Below, piece after piece: positions 1 through 11,600 of a stretch of 64,000 nt of DNA. The position numbers and the translations under genes were made by a program. The first letter of the stretch is position 1. Each line of letters starts with the position of its first letter. This stretch comes from Nereocystis luetkeana. Its lineage: Eukaryota; Sar; Phaeophyceae; Laminariales; Laminariaceae. The notes beneath the pieces were generated by a model, which was given only the letters and a program-made list of their open reading frames with translations, did not search any database and was not told the DNA's origin. Location of the stretch: NCBI GenBank assembly GCA_031213475.1, contig JARUPZ010000019.1:5803357-5867356 (forward strand). Direction: 5' to 3'.

Positions 1-2524
1 CTATGTGCGGAGTAAAGGTTCCTCACCTGGCACAAATGATCTAACTCAACAACCGGCTGTGGGCGACCACCAAAAAAAAAAACGAAAAAAAACGGTACCC
101 TGGTTGTCTAGCTCACGTAGTGAGCGGCATGTTTTACAGTGTCGTTGCCAACCGACGCCAACCCAATCTATATAAAATAGGGGTGGGGGGTGACATTGGC
201 CGGGCGCCGTCGGGAACGGGTTGAAGAGGATCCACGGACGGGTGGCGTTTCTCACTGTGGGTTTGGCTGTGCCGTATAGCTGGCCGAGGGCGCGTCCTCT
301 CAGCCGGATCGAAATATTTGAAAGGTCGCCAACGAGACAATCCGCGCCAAAGAAAGGCAATCGCGACTACCAGGTATGAAGCATGACGCCGGGACAAAAT
401 CCCGGCAACTGCACCAACGAGCTCATGCAACTGCACCAACTAGATGGAGAAATCTTAGCACGGACAGGCATTCCACCGACATGTTACATTGGGGGTGGCT
501 GTCAGAGGCGGCACGAGGGCGCGGTGAGAGGCTTTCTGCAACTCCACCTCTTGGTACCTCGCGTACTGGCTTGTCTGTACATTTTGTGTGGATTCCGTTG
601 CTATGCCGCAACAAAGGTCATTGCTCCTTTGCCGCGCCCCATCAACATCAGCCGTTCCTGCTTCACTTGCGACGGGCGACCGATCCTTTTACAGCTAACG
701 CAACACTTGAACGCATATCCTGGGAGCTTAAAGGCATAGAGCTGTGATAGGTTTGAAGCAGGGACGAGCATGAAACCGCAAAAATGTGTTACACTGACCT
801 TGGAACCGCGTGGGTCCAACTATACATTACCAGACAGTCGAACAGCAGTACCAGGTATATCAACTATTTATAGTTTTATCCTAGGACCTACGGCACAAAA
901 TAATGCTCTCGTGGCGTCAGAGTGCCCAAAATGTGGATGACCACTTGAAGACATGGTTGTGTTAGAAAAAGGGAAGATGTACAGCAATACTCACTGTAAA
1001 TCCCGCTGCTGCATCTACCTTAAGGATTTCAATATTTCAACGATCAGTTTATTGACTGAGAAACATAATCAACTAGCAGGGTACCATGTTTCTGCCCACC
1101 CCGTGCAAAGACGACGAGTGGCGCTACGATAAAAATTATCATGCCGTCAAGCCGGTGCGGCCCCAGGCGATGCAAATGCCCTCCTGATGATCCAGATGAT
1201 AGTGGTGCAGCGACCCCAGAAACAGTGCTCGGTAGTCTCAGACGATGATGCTGCAACGACCCCAGAAACGATGGTCAACAGCCCCAAACGAGGACATTGC
1301 AGCGACACCAGAAGCGATGTTTCACAGTTGTTAAACAAAGCTGACGTTCAGAGACCCCAGAGGCGATATTCCAGCAGCCCTAAACGAGCGATGATAACGC
1401 ATGAATTCCAGAAGACGTTTCCCCACGCTCATTGAAAAACATTATTTTGTGACCCGATCCCTAAAGACACTTCTCCGGCGATCGCTGCTGCGGCGACATC
1501 GGAAGCTCCGACAGCCCCAAGTTCAAAGCAGTCCTGTGACGATACCGAAAGGTGTTGCTTCGGCAACCCCAAGCGATTGCGTTTGCAGCGGTCCCGTGAA
1601 ACGTATTCCCAGCGACCTCGCGTTGAGGCGGCCTCTGGTGATGCTGATACCCGGCGGCTCCTGTATATGATGCTGATAGTGATGGTGACGATGACGACGC
1701 TGATGATAGTGATGATAATGATGATGATGGTGACGGCGATCCTAGGCAACGATATCGATCTAGCGATTCTACGTGAGTCAATGTTGCTCCTTACTGCAAG
1801 GATTACGGCGCTTTTAGAGCTGGAAGTCGCCGTCGAAGTTGTCGTAGAATTTGATGGCCAGCTTCTCGTCGTTTGTCACCCCTCTTGTCGTCGTTCTTGG
1901 ACGGCACCACGCAGCCGCTCTTCTTGCGGGGCGCCGTCTTCTAGCTCTACCCGGTTCGTCGGTCGATCGGCCTGGCCTGCTTTTCTATCACGGAATTTTT
2001 TCGCGTGGCCATGGTGATGTTGCCGGTCACGTTGGAGCCTCCGGTTCTTGCAGCCCTCTGGTGCTTAGAAATCGAACTTGTCTCGTGCAGCGGGTGCGGT
2101 CTATCGACGATGTAGTACAACGATCCTCAGAAGCTTGCAGCAGCTCCAGATAGATGCCGGCGATCTTTTGGCGGCTCTGTGGAGGAGTAGGCGTTGTTCT
2201 TCGTAAAAAAAAGCTGCACATACATGACGATAATCTCGGCTATGAACCAAGCTCAAGGTTCGTGGTACCACCTACAAATAGGTGATGGGGCCTGTCATGC
2301 AGAAGCGACAGCGTATTCCTTGACATATCATATTTCAGACTGTAGCAACACATAGATCGGGTAAAAATGAGCGGTTGATGCTGAAGAGCGGTTGCTACTG
2401 CGGACCAAGTTTCCCGCGAAGAGATGCGGCTGGTGAGACGACGTAACACCGACAGCAGTACCATCGGATCGAAGGTGAAAACCGCCACCAGAGGTGAGGG
2501 GCTCGGGCACAAATGCCGAGGCGC

Positions 2525-2705
2525 TGGTGGGGACGAGGGTTGTGCATGGCCATATAGTCGTATGACCATAGACCCTCGCATCCCTACAATGCCGGGACGG
2601 AGCACGTTAGGGCTTTCATCGACAGACACTGCTTGCATCAAGCGCGAAGCGCCGTGGGGTGTTGGGCAAGTATCATCAAGGATCAGCTGCATCCTAGACG
2701 CGTTC
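2525..2705 (-). repeat. R3 dispersed repeat
   Basis: On + it reads GTCGTATGACCATAGACC, then CTACAATGCCGGGACGGAGC and GCTGCATCCTAGA. The C-tract end of the family is missing here. Confidence 0.8.
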
Positions 2706-4191
2706 TACTATAGAGGGAGCACATTTCCGCTGAAATATTTCTGAATGACGGGTATCCTTAACCCAAAATCGTCGGAATACCAATCTAGTTTCGAAACACG
2801 ACGTTAGTGAGTACTTGGGCCATGGGATTATTCATCGGGATGCCATTTGAGTTTTTGTTGAAGTCAGTTTTCGGCTTTGGTATGGAGTTCCTCAGGCGAG
2901 GAGCCTCAGAAAAATTAGGGTGACCCTCTATTGTAGAACGCCTCCCTACTAATAATCGCTTGCGAGGCGGGTTTTTCTTACATTGGATGACAGCGTCGAA
3001 CGACAACACTATTAATATTAATAGCTCGCAAAAAAAAGACAATTTCCGAAGGGGCGAGGCAAAGAGCGGTGGGGCCGTGGACTGAAATCAATCCACCTAT
3101 CGCTGCCCATCAGTAATTATTGCGTGCTACGTACATACTAAACAAACATCGGAGAGGCAACGCATACCCACACCGCGGAGAACCGCGAGGAACCGCGATT
3201 GCTTGTCGGACGGCCGCCGGAGTTTAAAGGAGGCGAGGATGACAAACCCACACGAGGAGCTGGGAGCGGGCTTCCGCTCAGATCTATTAATAGCGGTGGC
3301 AGCACCGACTGGTATCATGCGATCCCATGCCTGAGTAAGATTTGGCGGGACCCAGGGCCCAGGAGCTAAAGCACGTAGCAAACAAACGTAGATGTAGAGA
3401 TAGAGAGAGAGAGAGAGAGCGGAAGTTCGTCCCGCTGTGGACGGCTTTTGGTGGTGAAGACACGATTAGTTAATACTCTGCTACATATACTGCAGTCACG
3501 TGACTATGTACGCTAGCCACAGTAGTCACCAGAAGCACCATCAGACCTGGAGCTATTCTGCCCCTGACAAGGCATGGGCTACGCTCTGAGAGCAGGAGCG
3601 GGGCCTCGAGGGTGGGCTCGACTGACTAAGGGAGCGACGGGGATAGGCCGCAGCCTTCGAGGCTCACCGCAGAGGGCGTTAAGGCTTTCAGGTAAGGCTC
3701 GCATTGAGGCGAAGAACCAGAGACTAGGCACGGTGTAAGGCTCAGTCATGCACGCACATCTCGTGGGGAAACTCGGGGAAATTAGAGTGAAATATTTCTT
3801 GGCGGTACCAGGTGCTTGTACTTGCCTTCACGGCGATTGTCGTGTCCAAACATGACACCTTCAGACGGGACTTCCAAAAGAAGAGGGCAAGGGCTGCTTT
3901 CGGCGCGCAGGGAGAGATATATCTTCGCGAAAGACGTGAGGGCGATTGTTTTTATGCCCCTTGATATAGAGGGTTCCAGTCTGAAGGCGTTGTTTTCGGA
4001 CATAACAAATCGCCATTTGGGCAGCGCTCAAGGATCGAAACAGCTCTTAGCTCCTTCAGGACTGCACCCCCGTCGTGGGGACTAAGCAGTTGGAATTAGA
4101 GTCATATTTTGGTTTATGTACAGCGCAGTTCTAGAAGGGGTAAGGCACCCCTCTTCGGGAAAGGGCGTCAAGTTTTATTTCAAGGCGAGCC

Positions 4192-4288
4192 TTAACCCTT
4201 TTAGGGCCGCAGTCCCGATTTAGGGACAAATTACTTAGAATTTGAGTGCTTTGTTCCCTAAACGGGACTGCGGTTCTAAAGGGGTTAA
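4192..4288. mobile_element. MITE-B copy a
   Basis: About 97 bp, nearly a perfect palindrome: TTAACCCTTTTAGGGCCGC on the left, GCGGTTCTAAAGGGGTTAA on the right. Arms contain GCAGTCCCGATTTAGGGAC. The TTAA at both ends is a likely target duplication. Confidence 0.88.
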
Positions 4289-5039
4289 AGGTCAGGGCCT
4301 ACAGTAGATGGGAACCACCTCTGCGCGGTGGTTTGCAGGTCCGTCATAAACAGTAGTATCAACTGCTATTAATAACACACTACCGTAGGTACACCGGTTG
4401 AATTTACTGCCTTCAGAGGGGAAAAAATGACGATTGTACTTTGACGATTACGGCATCGACCACATGAAGGAACATAAGGAGGCATGCTGCTGAGGTAGGG
4501 GATAGAGGATATGCGTCAGGACTGCAATGTAAGGGGCTGCCTTGGCACGCGCGCAAGCACGTTTGGCATTCGTACCGCTGCAGCAGCTTTGCGCTTTTAG
4601 TTCGACGGTTGACAAGATCACGCTCGCCATTTTCTTACTTCGGTATGCTAAAAATCAAGATACATGCGTCCCAAAATGGGCCAAATGGGATATACCGTAG
4701 AACACGCACGCCCGATGCATCACGCAGCTTGTAAAATGGAGTATCAACCCCACTCAATCGGTCGAGCTCACAGCCGACGTATGTGGAATCATTTTTTAAA
4801 AATAGTAGGTCGAAACCTCCCAACCCAGGAGAAGACCTGGATCGGCGCGTGCATGAAGCCTATACGAGTTTACAGTGAATATTGCGGCGACGGGTTGATT
4901 TCATAAATTTGCGTCGCGTGGGACGAAATGCGAAGTGCAGAATCGAGGAGAGGAGGAGGAGGCGTGAACTACGTAACCTGACCTGATCCACGCTAAGCAC
5001 ATGCGCACGGATGCACATTGGATGAGTTTTTCGTGGCAG

Positions 5040-5335
5040 TCCCCACGGCAGTGCCCGCGGCATGCCGCGTCAAGGCCCACGGGTTACCATCTGCCGCGGG
5101 ATGTGCCGCGGTGGTGCCCGCGGATATTGCCGTGGGACTTGCCGTGGCATCCCACGGCACGCTCCGTGGCAATGTCCACGGCTAATCACACAGCGAGATC
5201 CGCGGTAAGACCCACGACAAGACCCACGGAAGGACCCACGGCAAGACCCGCGGTACGACCCGCGACAAGACCCGCCGCAAGGCCCGTGGCAAGACCCGCG
5301 GCAATTCCCGCGGCAACACCCGCGGCAAGACCCCA
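5040..5335 (+). repeat. GC-rich minisatellite (10-12-bp units)
   Basis: Degenerate units of the type CAAGACCCGCGG / CACGGCAAGACC repeat for about 300 bp; a related tract lies at 5478-5540. One frame reads as Ala-Arg-Pro-Thr repeats, but the opposite strand is equally open, so I treat it as non-coding repeat. Confidence 0.8.
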
Positions 5336-5342
5336 TGCGGCA

Positions 5343-5470
5343 CCGTGTTCTCTTTTGGTACTTTGACCCCAGAGTGGGCCCATCCGATTTGACACCCTGC
5401 TCCCACCCACAAGGTTCAGAAATCTAATTAGTCCCCCGCATGAACCGCCGGAGGCCCACCCAGCACCCTT
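5343..5470 (+). repeat. R6 dispersed repeat, copy 1
   Basis: Starts TTCTCTTTTGGTACTTTGAC and contains TTTGACACCCTGCTCCCAC and AACCGCCGGAGGCCCACC. It aligns with 38285, 45474 and 45805. Confidence 0.75.
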
Positions 5471-5889
5471 CCCAGCCGTACTTGCCGCGCCACATGCCGT
5501 GGGACTTTGCCGCGGGGCTTTCCGTGGGATTTTCCGGAAATAATGGGCGTGGTGGAGCTGTGCGTTTCGTGTTGAAAGCCACAGCTATCATTCGGCGAAA
5601 TGCTGAGGGTATGCCGGCAAGCACCTCAATATCACGTTCGCGGTCCCTACCGTAATAATTTCGTCAAAGTCGTGCGTTGTGGGTGCATCGCGTCCTGCTT
5701 GAGTACTCGCATGCGCTCTTCTTGCGCGATCGCGCATCATTCAGACGAAGACGAGCTTAAAAATCGCTCAAATGCGCGTAGGGATCATTGAAAGGATTGA
5801 AAGATTGGAGATTGCTGACCTCTCGGCCATCTTCATGCAGTGAAACGCTATCACATGAGACAAACAAAAGATCAACGAACGACTGGTAT

Positions 5890-5986
5890 TTAACCCTTTT
5901 AGAACCGCAGTCCCGTTTTGGGGACGAACCACTCAAATTTCAAGTAGTTTGTCCCCAAAACGGGACTGGGGTCCTAAGAGGGTTAA
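5890..5986. mobile_element. MITE-B copy b
   Basis: TTAACCCTTTTAGAACCGC at the left and CCTAAGAGGGTTAA at the right. The loop reads CTCAAATTTCAAGTAG. Confidence 0.9.
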
Positions 5987-7801
5987 TAGCGCTATTATTG
6001 TTTTTATAAAATTATTACAATGAGTACAACCACAGCAGTGCGTTGACGTATGAAAAACTGAATGAAAAGGTGTGGCCGACGAGAAAACACCATCATCACG
6101 ATCACGACAACAACAGAAGATCACGAACGATGCCGCCGTGGAATGCACGTCAGTATAGAAGCATAACATAACAGGGTCAAAGGCCGACCGCGTGGGGTCG
6201 GTGGCGATCGAAAAAATGGAAGGCAACTCTACTCTTCTTGAGGCGGCGGCGCCGCGTCCTGGATGCTCTCAAGGATGTGGCGGGGGGGGGGGGGAGGGTC
6301 GTCCAAGAAGAGGTGCGAGAACGGAACCGCCGACCTACGCTCAGGCAGAGGTCCGGGTTGGTCCACGGATCCCTGCTGAGAGGTGTCGCTGAAAGTGTGG
6401 TATACTGTACCAGGTACCTGGTATGTAGTTAGTTACCTCCCGGTTACGTACGCCTTACGTACGAGGACATACATACTTATCGTAGCTTGTAGCTCGTACC
6501 TGGTATATAGCTGGTGGCTCGTATATAGCTCGTAGCTCGTAGCTTGCACGTGGTAGCTCGTACGTAGATCGTTCGTGTACCGCTTTTGTTGGATGGAGCT
6601 CATTCGCCCGAAGTCCGCGAGTCTGATATTAAAAGAGTGGTAATAACAAATCATCAGCGTTTTTGAAAGATATGATTACTCGTATGTATGAGAAATAGGC
6701 GAACAAAAATGCCCCTGGTGCATGCCCGGCCAACGGTGCACATACCGAAAAAAATGGAACTACGTACGTGCCCTCGATGCAGCAGTGTGGTACGTACGTG
6801 TACGGTGTACGGTATTTATTTGTGATAACTCCAGGTAGAAGGTGGTGTAAGCTCGTAAGGCAGTAGTAGTAGTACTCGGTTCATCGCAGTAAAATAAAAA
6901 CGCTTGGCGTGGTGGAGAGATCCGAGACACGAAGAGCGTTGCTGGTGTATGCCTGGTATATACCTGGTATACCTGGTACTTACATAATCATGTAACACCT
7001 GCTGCTGCTGCAGGCCTACGAATACCCACAGCGAGTAAGAGAGATCGAGATAGAACGAAAAGAAACTAAAGAAAGCACGTCGTCATCCTGTGACCAATAA
7101 ATTGTGTTTGGACTTAACATATCTTGGATCTTTCGAAATTGTACGCCAGTCACTGCAACAGACCTCATGAATCTTAAATCTTTACCTGACACTTTAAACA
7201 GTCAACGACTTTTTTTACGAAAAATAAAACAACTCGCCAGCTCGCCACTCTACTTCGTGCTGCTGTGTAGTCTATTCGCTTGCACCAGCACACCCCAGGC
7301 ATTCTTCTCTGCCCACCTATATTATTTTCTTCATAAATTATTCGAAAGAGCCTTAAATAAAAAAAATGTGTGTGTGCGACCCGGGATGCTTATTATTTGT
7401 TTCCTTCTGCTGCGTACGTACATCATACCTCGTGCCACACAGCAGGATCTCGTGCGGCTGTGCGAACAAAACGAGCTGCTGCTGCTGCTGCTGTTGCTGC
7501 TGCCGCTACTTCACAATCGACCAGGGGGCACAGACCACGTCCGCGAACTTCACAATCTTGGGGCGGGGTGCGGGTGCGTGGCGCGGATCATATCGTACGA
7601 CCGAGAAGAAAGCGAACGAACCTTTTCGTCGCCGCTGCCGGCGGTTGTTGTGTCCGGTCAAACTCTCTCGGCAGCGGCGCGTTGGAAATAGACTGGAAGC
7701 ACGTCATCAACTCAACAACGACAACAAACAGCCCTGGAATAAGCCACACCTACCTACCAAGTTACAAGTAGAGACACAGCAGTCAGTCGGTCGGGCGGAA
7801 T

Positions 7802-8047
7802 ATGGATGGGTTTCAAAATCAACACGAACAACAACAGCAACGACAATTCCAGCAGCAGCTGCTGAGCGTGCAAGCCGTCCTAGAAGGGGATGACACCGAA
7901 GAGGACTACAGCGGCGGCTGCAAGTCGCCGGCCCAAGCTCGACCCGTGCCGGACAGCGAGCGCCGCAACGCCCTTCGCGAGGCCAACCGCATCCACTGCA
8001 AGGAAACGCGAGAGAGAAAGAAGAAGAAGGAACAGCTGCTGCGAGAG
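7802..8047 (+). CDS. bZIP-PAS exon 1 (Gln-rich N-terminus and basic region)
   Basis: 82 codons from ATG to the donor GAG|GTAGAC. It ends in phase 0 just after the start of the leucine zipper. The frame continues past the donor as unrelated sequence. Confidence 0.85.
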
Positions 8048-8625
8048 GTAGACCGTGTGTGCTGCCCGTGCGGTGTTTGTTTGGAGTGGTTGGGGACTTG
8101 GACCGCTGTGAGGGTATATACTCGTCGACATCATCTATATCTATCGGGTGATGGTCCTGTGCGCGTATGCTTGCGGTGCCCGTGGGTAAAGCTACTACCA
8201 TAGATCTATAGCTATAGGCCAACCGTGTCACATCGTAACTCACCTGCTACTACGTACCAGTATGATACAGCAGCAGCTTGTTGTGTTTGAGTTGTTGTAC
8301 GAAAGTCAGTAGTAGTGCTTGTGGATTTCGTACCGATTGCTGTTGTTGGTTTTTCTTTTCAGTAGTTGTACGTACGTTTGGAACTTGGAACCCCTTCTTG
8401 TGCAACACGCAAACAGCAAGTAATACTCTTGGGCGAAGAGTTCGAACGAATTAACCAAAACAAACAATGCATACACCCAGACGAGCGTCACGCAGTCAGT
8501 GTTGCGTACAACCTCGATCGAGCTCGTACGACACGAGACAAGGGGGATACATAGCAGCAGGTAGGCGATGAGTGTGCTGCCACCTGGCTTCATCCGCCGT
8601 GTCTCCTCGCCCCCACGACAGTTAC

Positions 8626-8656
<31 letters not shown>

Positions 8657-11600
8657 TCTCTCAACACTTTTTTCATTTCGCAATTAATTTCCTGTCACAC
8701 CAAGCGTGCTGTCATGTATGTACAAATATCTGTGTGATCTACTCGTACGTACCTGGAAGACTACTAATAAGTAGTAATATGACTATCGTGGTTCTTGATT
8801 TTGACTTTTCTTCCGTTCATAATACTAATAAGTTATTTCTCACATAATTTTCTGATGGCATTTTTTTTTTAAATCTCAAATCTTAAAAGTATCCGACGCC
8901 CATGCTGCTGCGCACGGGACCGGCGACCGATTACGCTCGGCAGGAGGTGGAGATCCTACAGCTTTGCAAGATCATCGTGGAGCACGGGCCCGACCTCTTC
9001 TCCCTACACCGCATGGAGCAGCACGCGCCCTTCAGGTGGAGAGTTTACTCGAACCACACGCACGCACGCACGCACGCACGGACGCACGCACGCAAGAACG
9101 CACACGAATTAAAAAAAAAAACGAGGTATCCATCTATGATACATCTGTACGTATATCATGTCGTACCGCCGTACGTACATGCATGTGTACTCGCAGGATG
9201 ATTTTTGACCAACAACAACAACAGGCAAGTACTACTGCTGTACAGGATGCTTTTTTTTTACCGGACTTTTTTCTCGAATACCTGGTATCTTTTTTAGTTT
9301 TTTTAATTATAAAATATCTGTAAAAAAAAATGGGAAAATTCTGCTCATATGACATCCATGGTGGTTGTGGACAAATAATGCGCGACCTGTGATGGCAGTA
9401 TACATATACAACAAGTAAAAATGCAAGCATCCCGCTTTATGATGGGTGGGAGGGCGTGAAGCGGTGTGTGGTGAAAACTCCACAGCCCCCCCTCCCCCCC
9501 CGCCGCTCGCCTCCCCCACGCACCAGTTCACAACCACTAAAAAAGGTAAAGCTGACGCGCGTTTATTAATAGTTAGAAATTGTGAACAACATGTATGTAT
9601 GTAGAAGGGACAAAGGCGCAGCTCGCTGGTGTTTGTTGTGTTTTTTATTGTACGAGTATGTGTTCATCATAATACTCCGAACTTCCTCAAGAAAAAGTCC
9701 TGGAACTGGACACGATGGCGACCTGGTGCGGCACAGATACAAGTATTACTCGTACCAGGTACATATTATTTTACACCTCTGTGCAGACTATATATACATT
9801 TACTGCTGCTATAACGTCAGATCCACTTGCCTTGCGGAGAAAGCAAGCAAGCGTCAAGATGACCACGAGGCTATTTTTAGAAGAAACACCCCGTCACTCA
9901 GACCCACTTGCGGAGCAAGCAAGCTAGCAAGCGTCCTGGTGACCACGAGACTATTTTTATATAGTACCAGTAGCGGCGTGGGCTCCAGGTTCTCGACCTG
10001 TAGACCGTCGCATGGGTATTGCCCCGCACGAAGGTCCCACCATTCGCCGAGGTCGTGGATATCCGTATCTTTTATTATTGTATAACTGCTGCTGCAGCAG
10101 CTAGCTGTGGTCACCCACATTTATTTCCTGGAAAATCTGTTGTCGTCAGAATTGTTCCGTGACAAGAAGTCACTGCAGATTGATGGAATGCAAGGCCCGT
10201 CCCTCGCACACACACACTTACTTCCTCTCCATCATGATGATGCGTCGTTGATGGTCGTTTCGTGGGATCGTCCGTACCGATCCTAAAACACAAACACCTG
10301 GCGAGTCCTATTTAAATAGGGGAAAGTGCCATAGATGTCTAGTCGAACCAGGGGTCCTCCCGACATTTGGCGTCGACGGCACCCCGCAGTATACTCGTAG
10401 TATACTAGGGAATAAAAGGCCCTCCCGCCCCGACGGCGGTCGGGCCAGATTCCAGTAATAATATACCTGGTAGGAGCTATATAATAATAAATAGGTGAGC
10501 CAATACATATAGGATGCACATTAATTGCGGCCCCGAGCTTTAAATTAATGAAAACCCCTTTGTAAGTCACTTTATTATGTAGGACCTCAATACGCGTTAA
10601 TATTATGAATTGTGATATATTTATTTGATGTGCTTGCTCCCTCTCTGAAATCTCACACTGCAACTTTATTAGTCGTTGGTTGCAGCTGTACGATGCAATA
10701 CAATCTGCGGGCATTACGATAAACGCACAGCAGAGGGACCACACTCGGAGTATCGACTATTTTAATTGCCGTATCGAGCAAATTTCGTACTCTGAATGCT
10801 GACTATTAGGGCGCTTCCGGCCTGAACATCGCGAGTGACTGGGAGTGTGAGCAGTACCCAATTTCAAACCTCGAAGTACTGCCTGAACGTTGCGAGTAAG
10901 TGCGAGTGTGAGTAGTACTAAAGATCCAAATGTCACGGGTGCAAGGAGCCCGCAGGATCGGACGCCGAAATATCCGAATGAACGGTCGCCAATATTGTCA
11001 CTTTAATCGAGAGGATGAGGTGTGTTAACCCTTTTAGAACCGCAGTCCCGATTTGGGGACAAACTACTTGAAATTTGACTGGATTGTCCCCAAAATGAAA
11101 CTGCAGTTCTAAAAGGGTTAAAACCGAGGTGTCAGAGCAGAGGTCAGACGACCGTGCTGGTAGGATAATGAAATGAAAACGATGTCGTCGACGGCACCCC
11201 GCAGTATAGTATATACCTCGCTATACGTGTACGTATGTTTGTCAATTTTTCGCAATTTTGCCGAAAACATTTCTTTTTGTGCTGTTTAATAGCACTTTTC
11301 GGCAAAACACCAAGTAAGTACTCGGATACGGAAAAGCCCGGCCGGACACATTGACCTAGGTCTCGGCGCGTTCCGTGCACTCTGGAGCGCGTGGCGGGCG
11401 CTCAAAGTTTTTTTTTTTCCGGCGGGAGTGGATAAGACGATTTCTCTGGTTCCGATACGAAAGGCCTTTTTTTGTGCGTACGTATCGGTATCATGTTGTC
11501 TGTTTTCTGAACGTATGACATAATACAAGTTTTGTGATTTTACCCCCAGGGCAGAGACTTTGAGCGCGCTTACGGGGGGCGTGCGTTCATACCTCAACAT

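Larger units (their letters stand above)
1..7801. other. Upstream intergenic region, no gene recognised
   Basis: It holds two MITE-B copies (4192, 5890), an R3 copy (2525), a GC-rich minisatellite (5040) and an R6 copy (5343). A degenerate repeat around GCGACCCCAGAAACGATG lies at 1190-1640. A tract of TACGTA-, CTCGTA- and TACCTGGTA-type words lies at 6400-6560. Open frames of up to 195 codons show no family motif and overlap one another in several frames. Confidence 0.6.

Noticed and set aside
5001..5366. 121-codon frame with Ala-Arg-Pro-Thr repeats
   Set aside because: It comes from a 10-12-bp minisatellite that is open in several frames on both strands. No signal peptide or domain.
7104..7691. 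195-codon frame before the bZIP-PAS start
   Set aside because: It includes a CTG repeat read as poly-Leu, with other frames equally open. It is more likely upstream or untranslated sequence.
10283..10744. 153-codon minus-strand frame
   Set aside because: No recognisable motif, AT-rich, inside an intron, and containing two TACCTGGTA/TCGACGGCACC-type repeat words.
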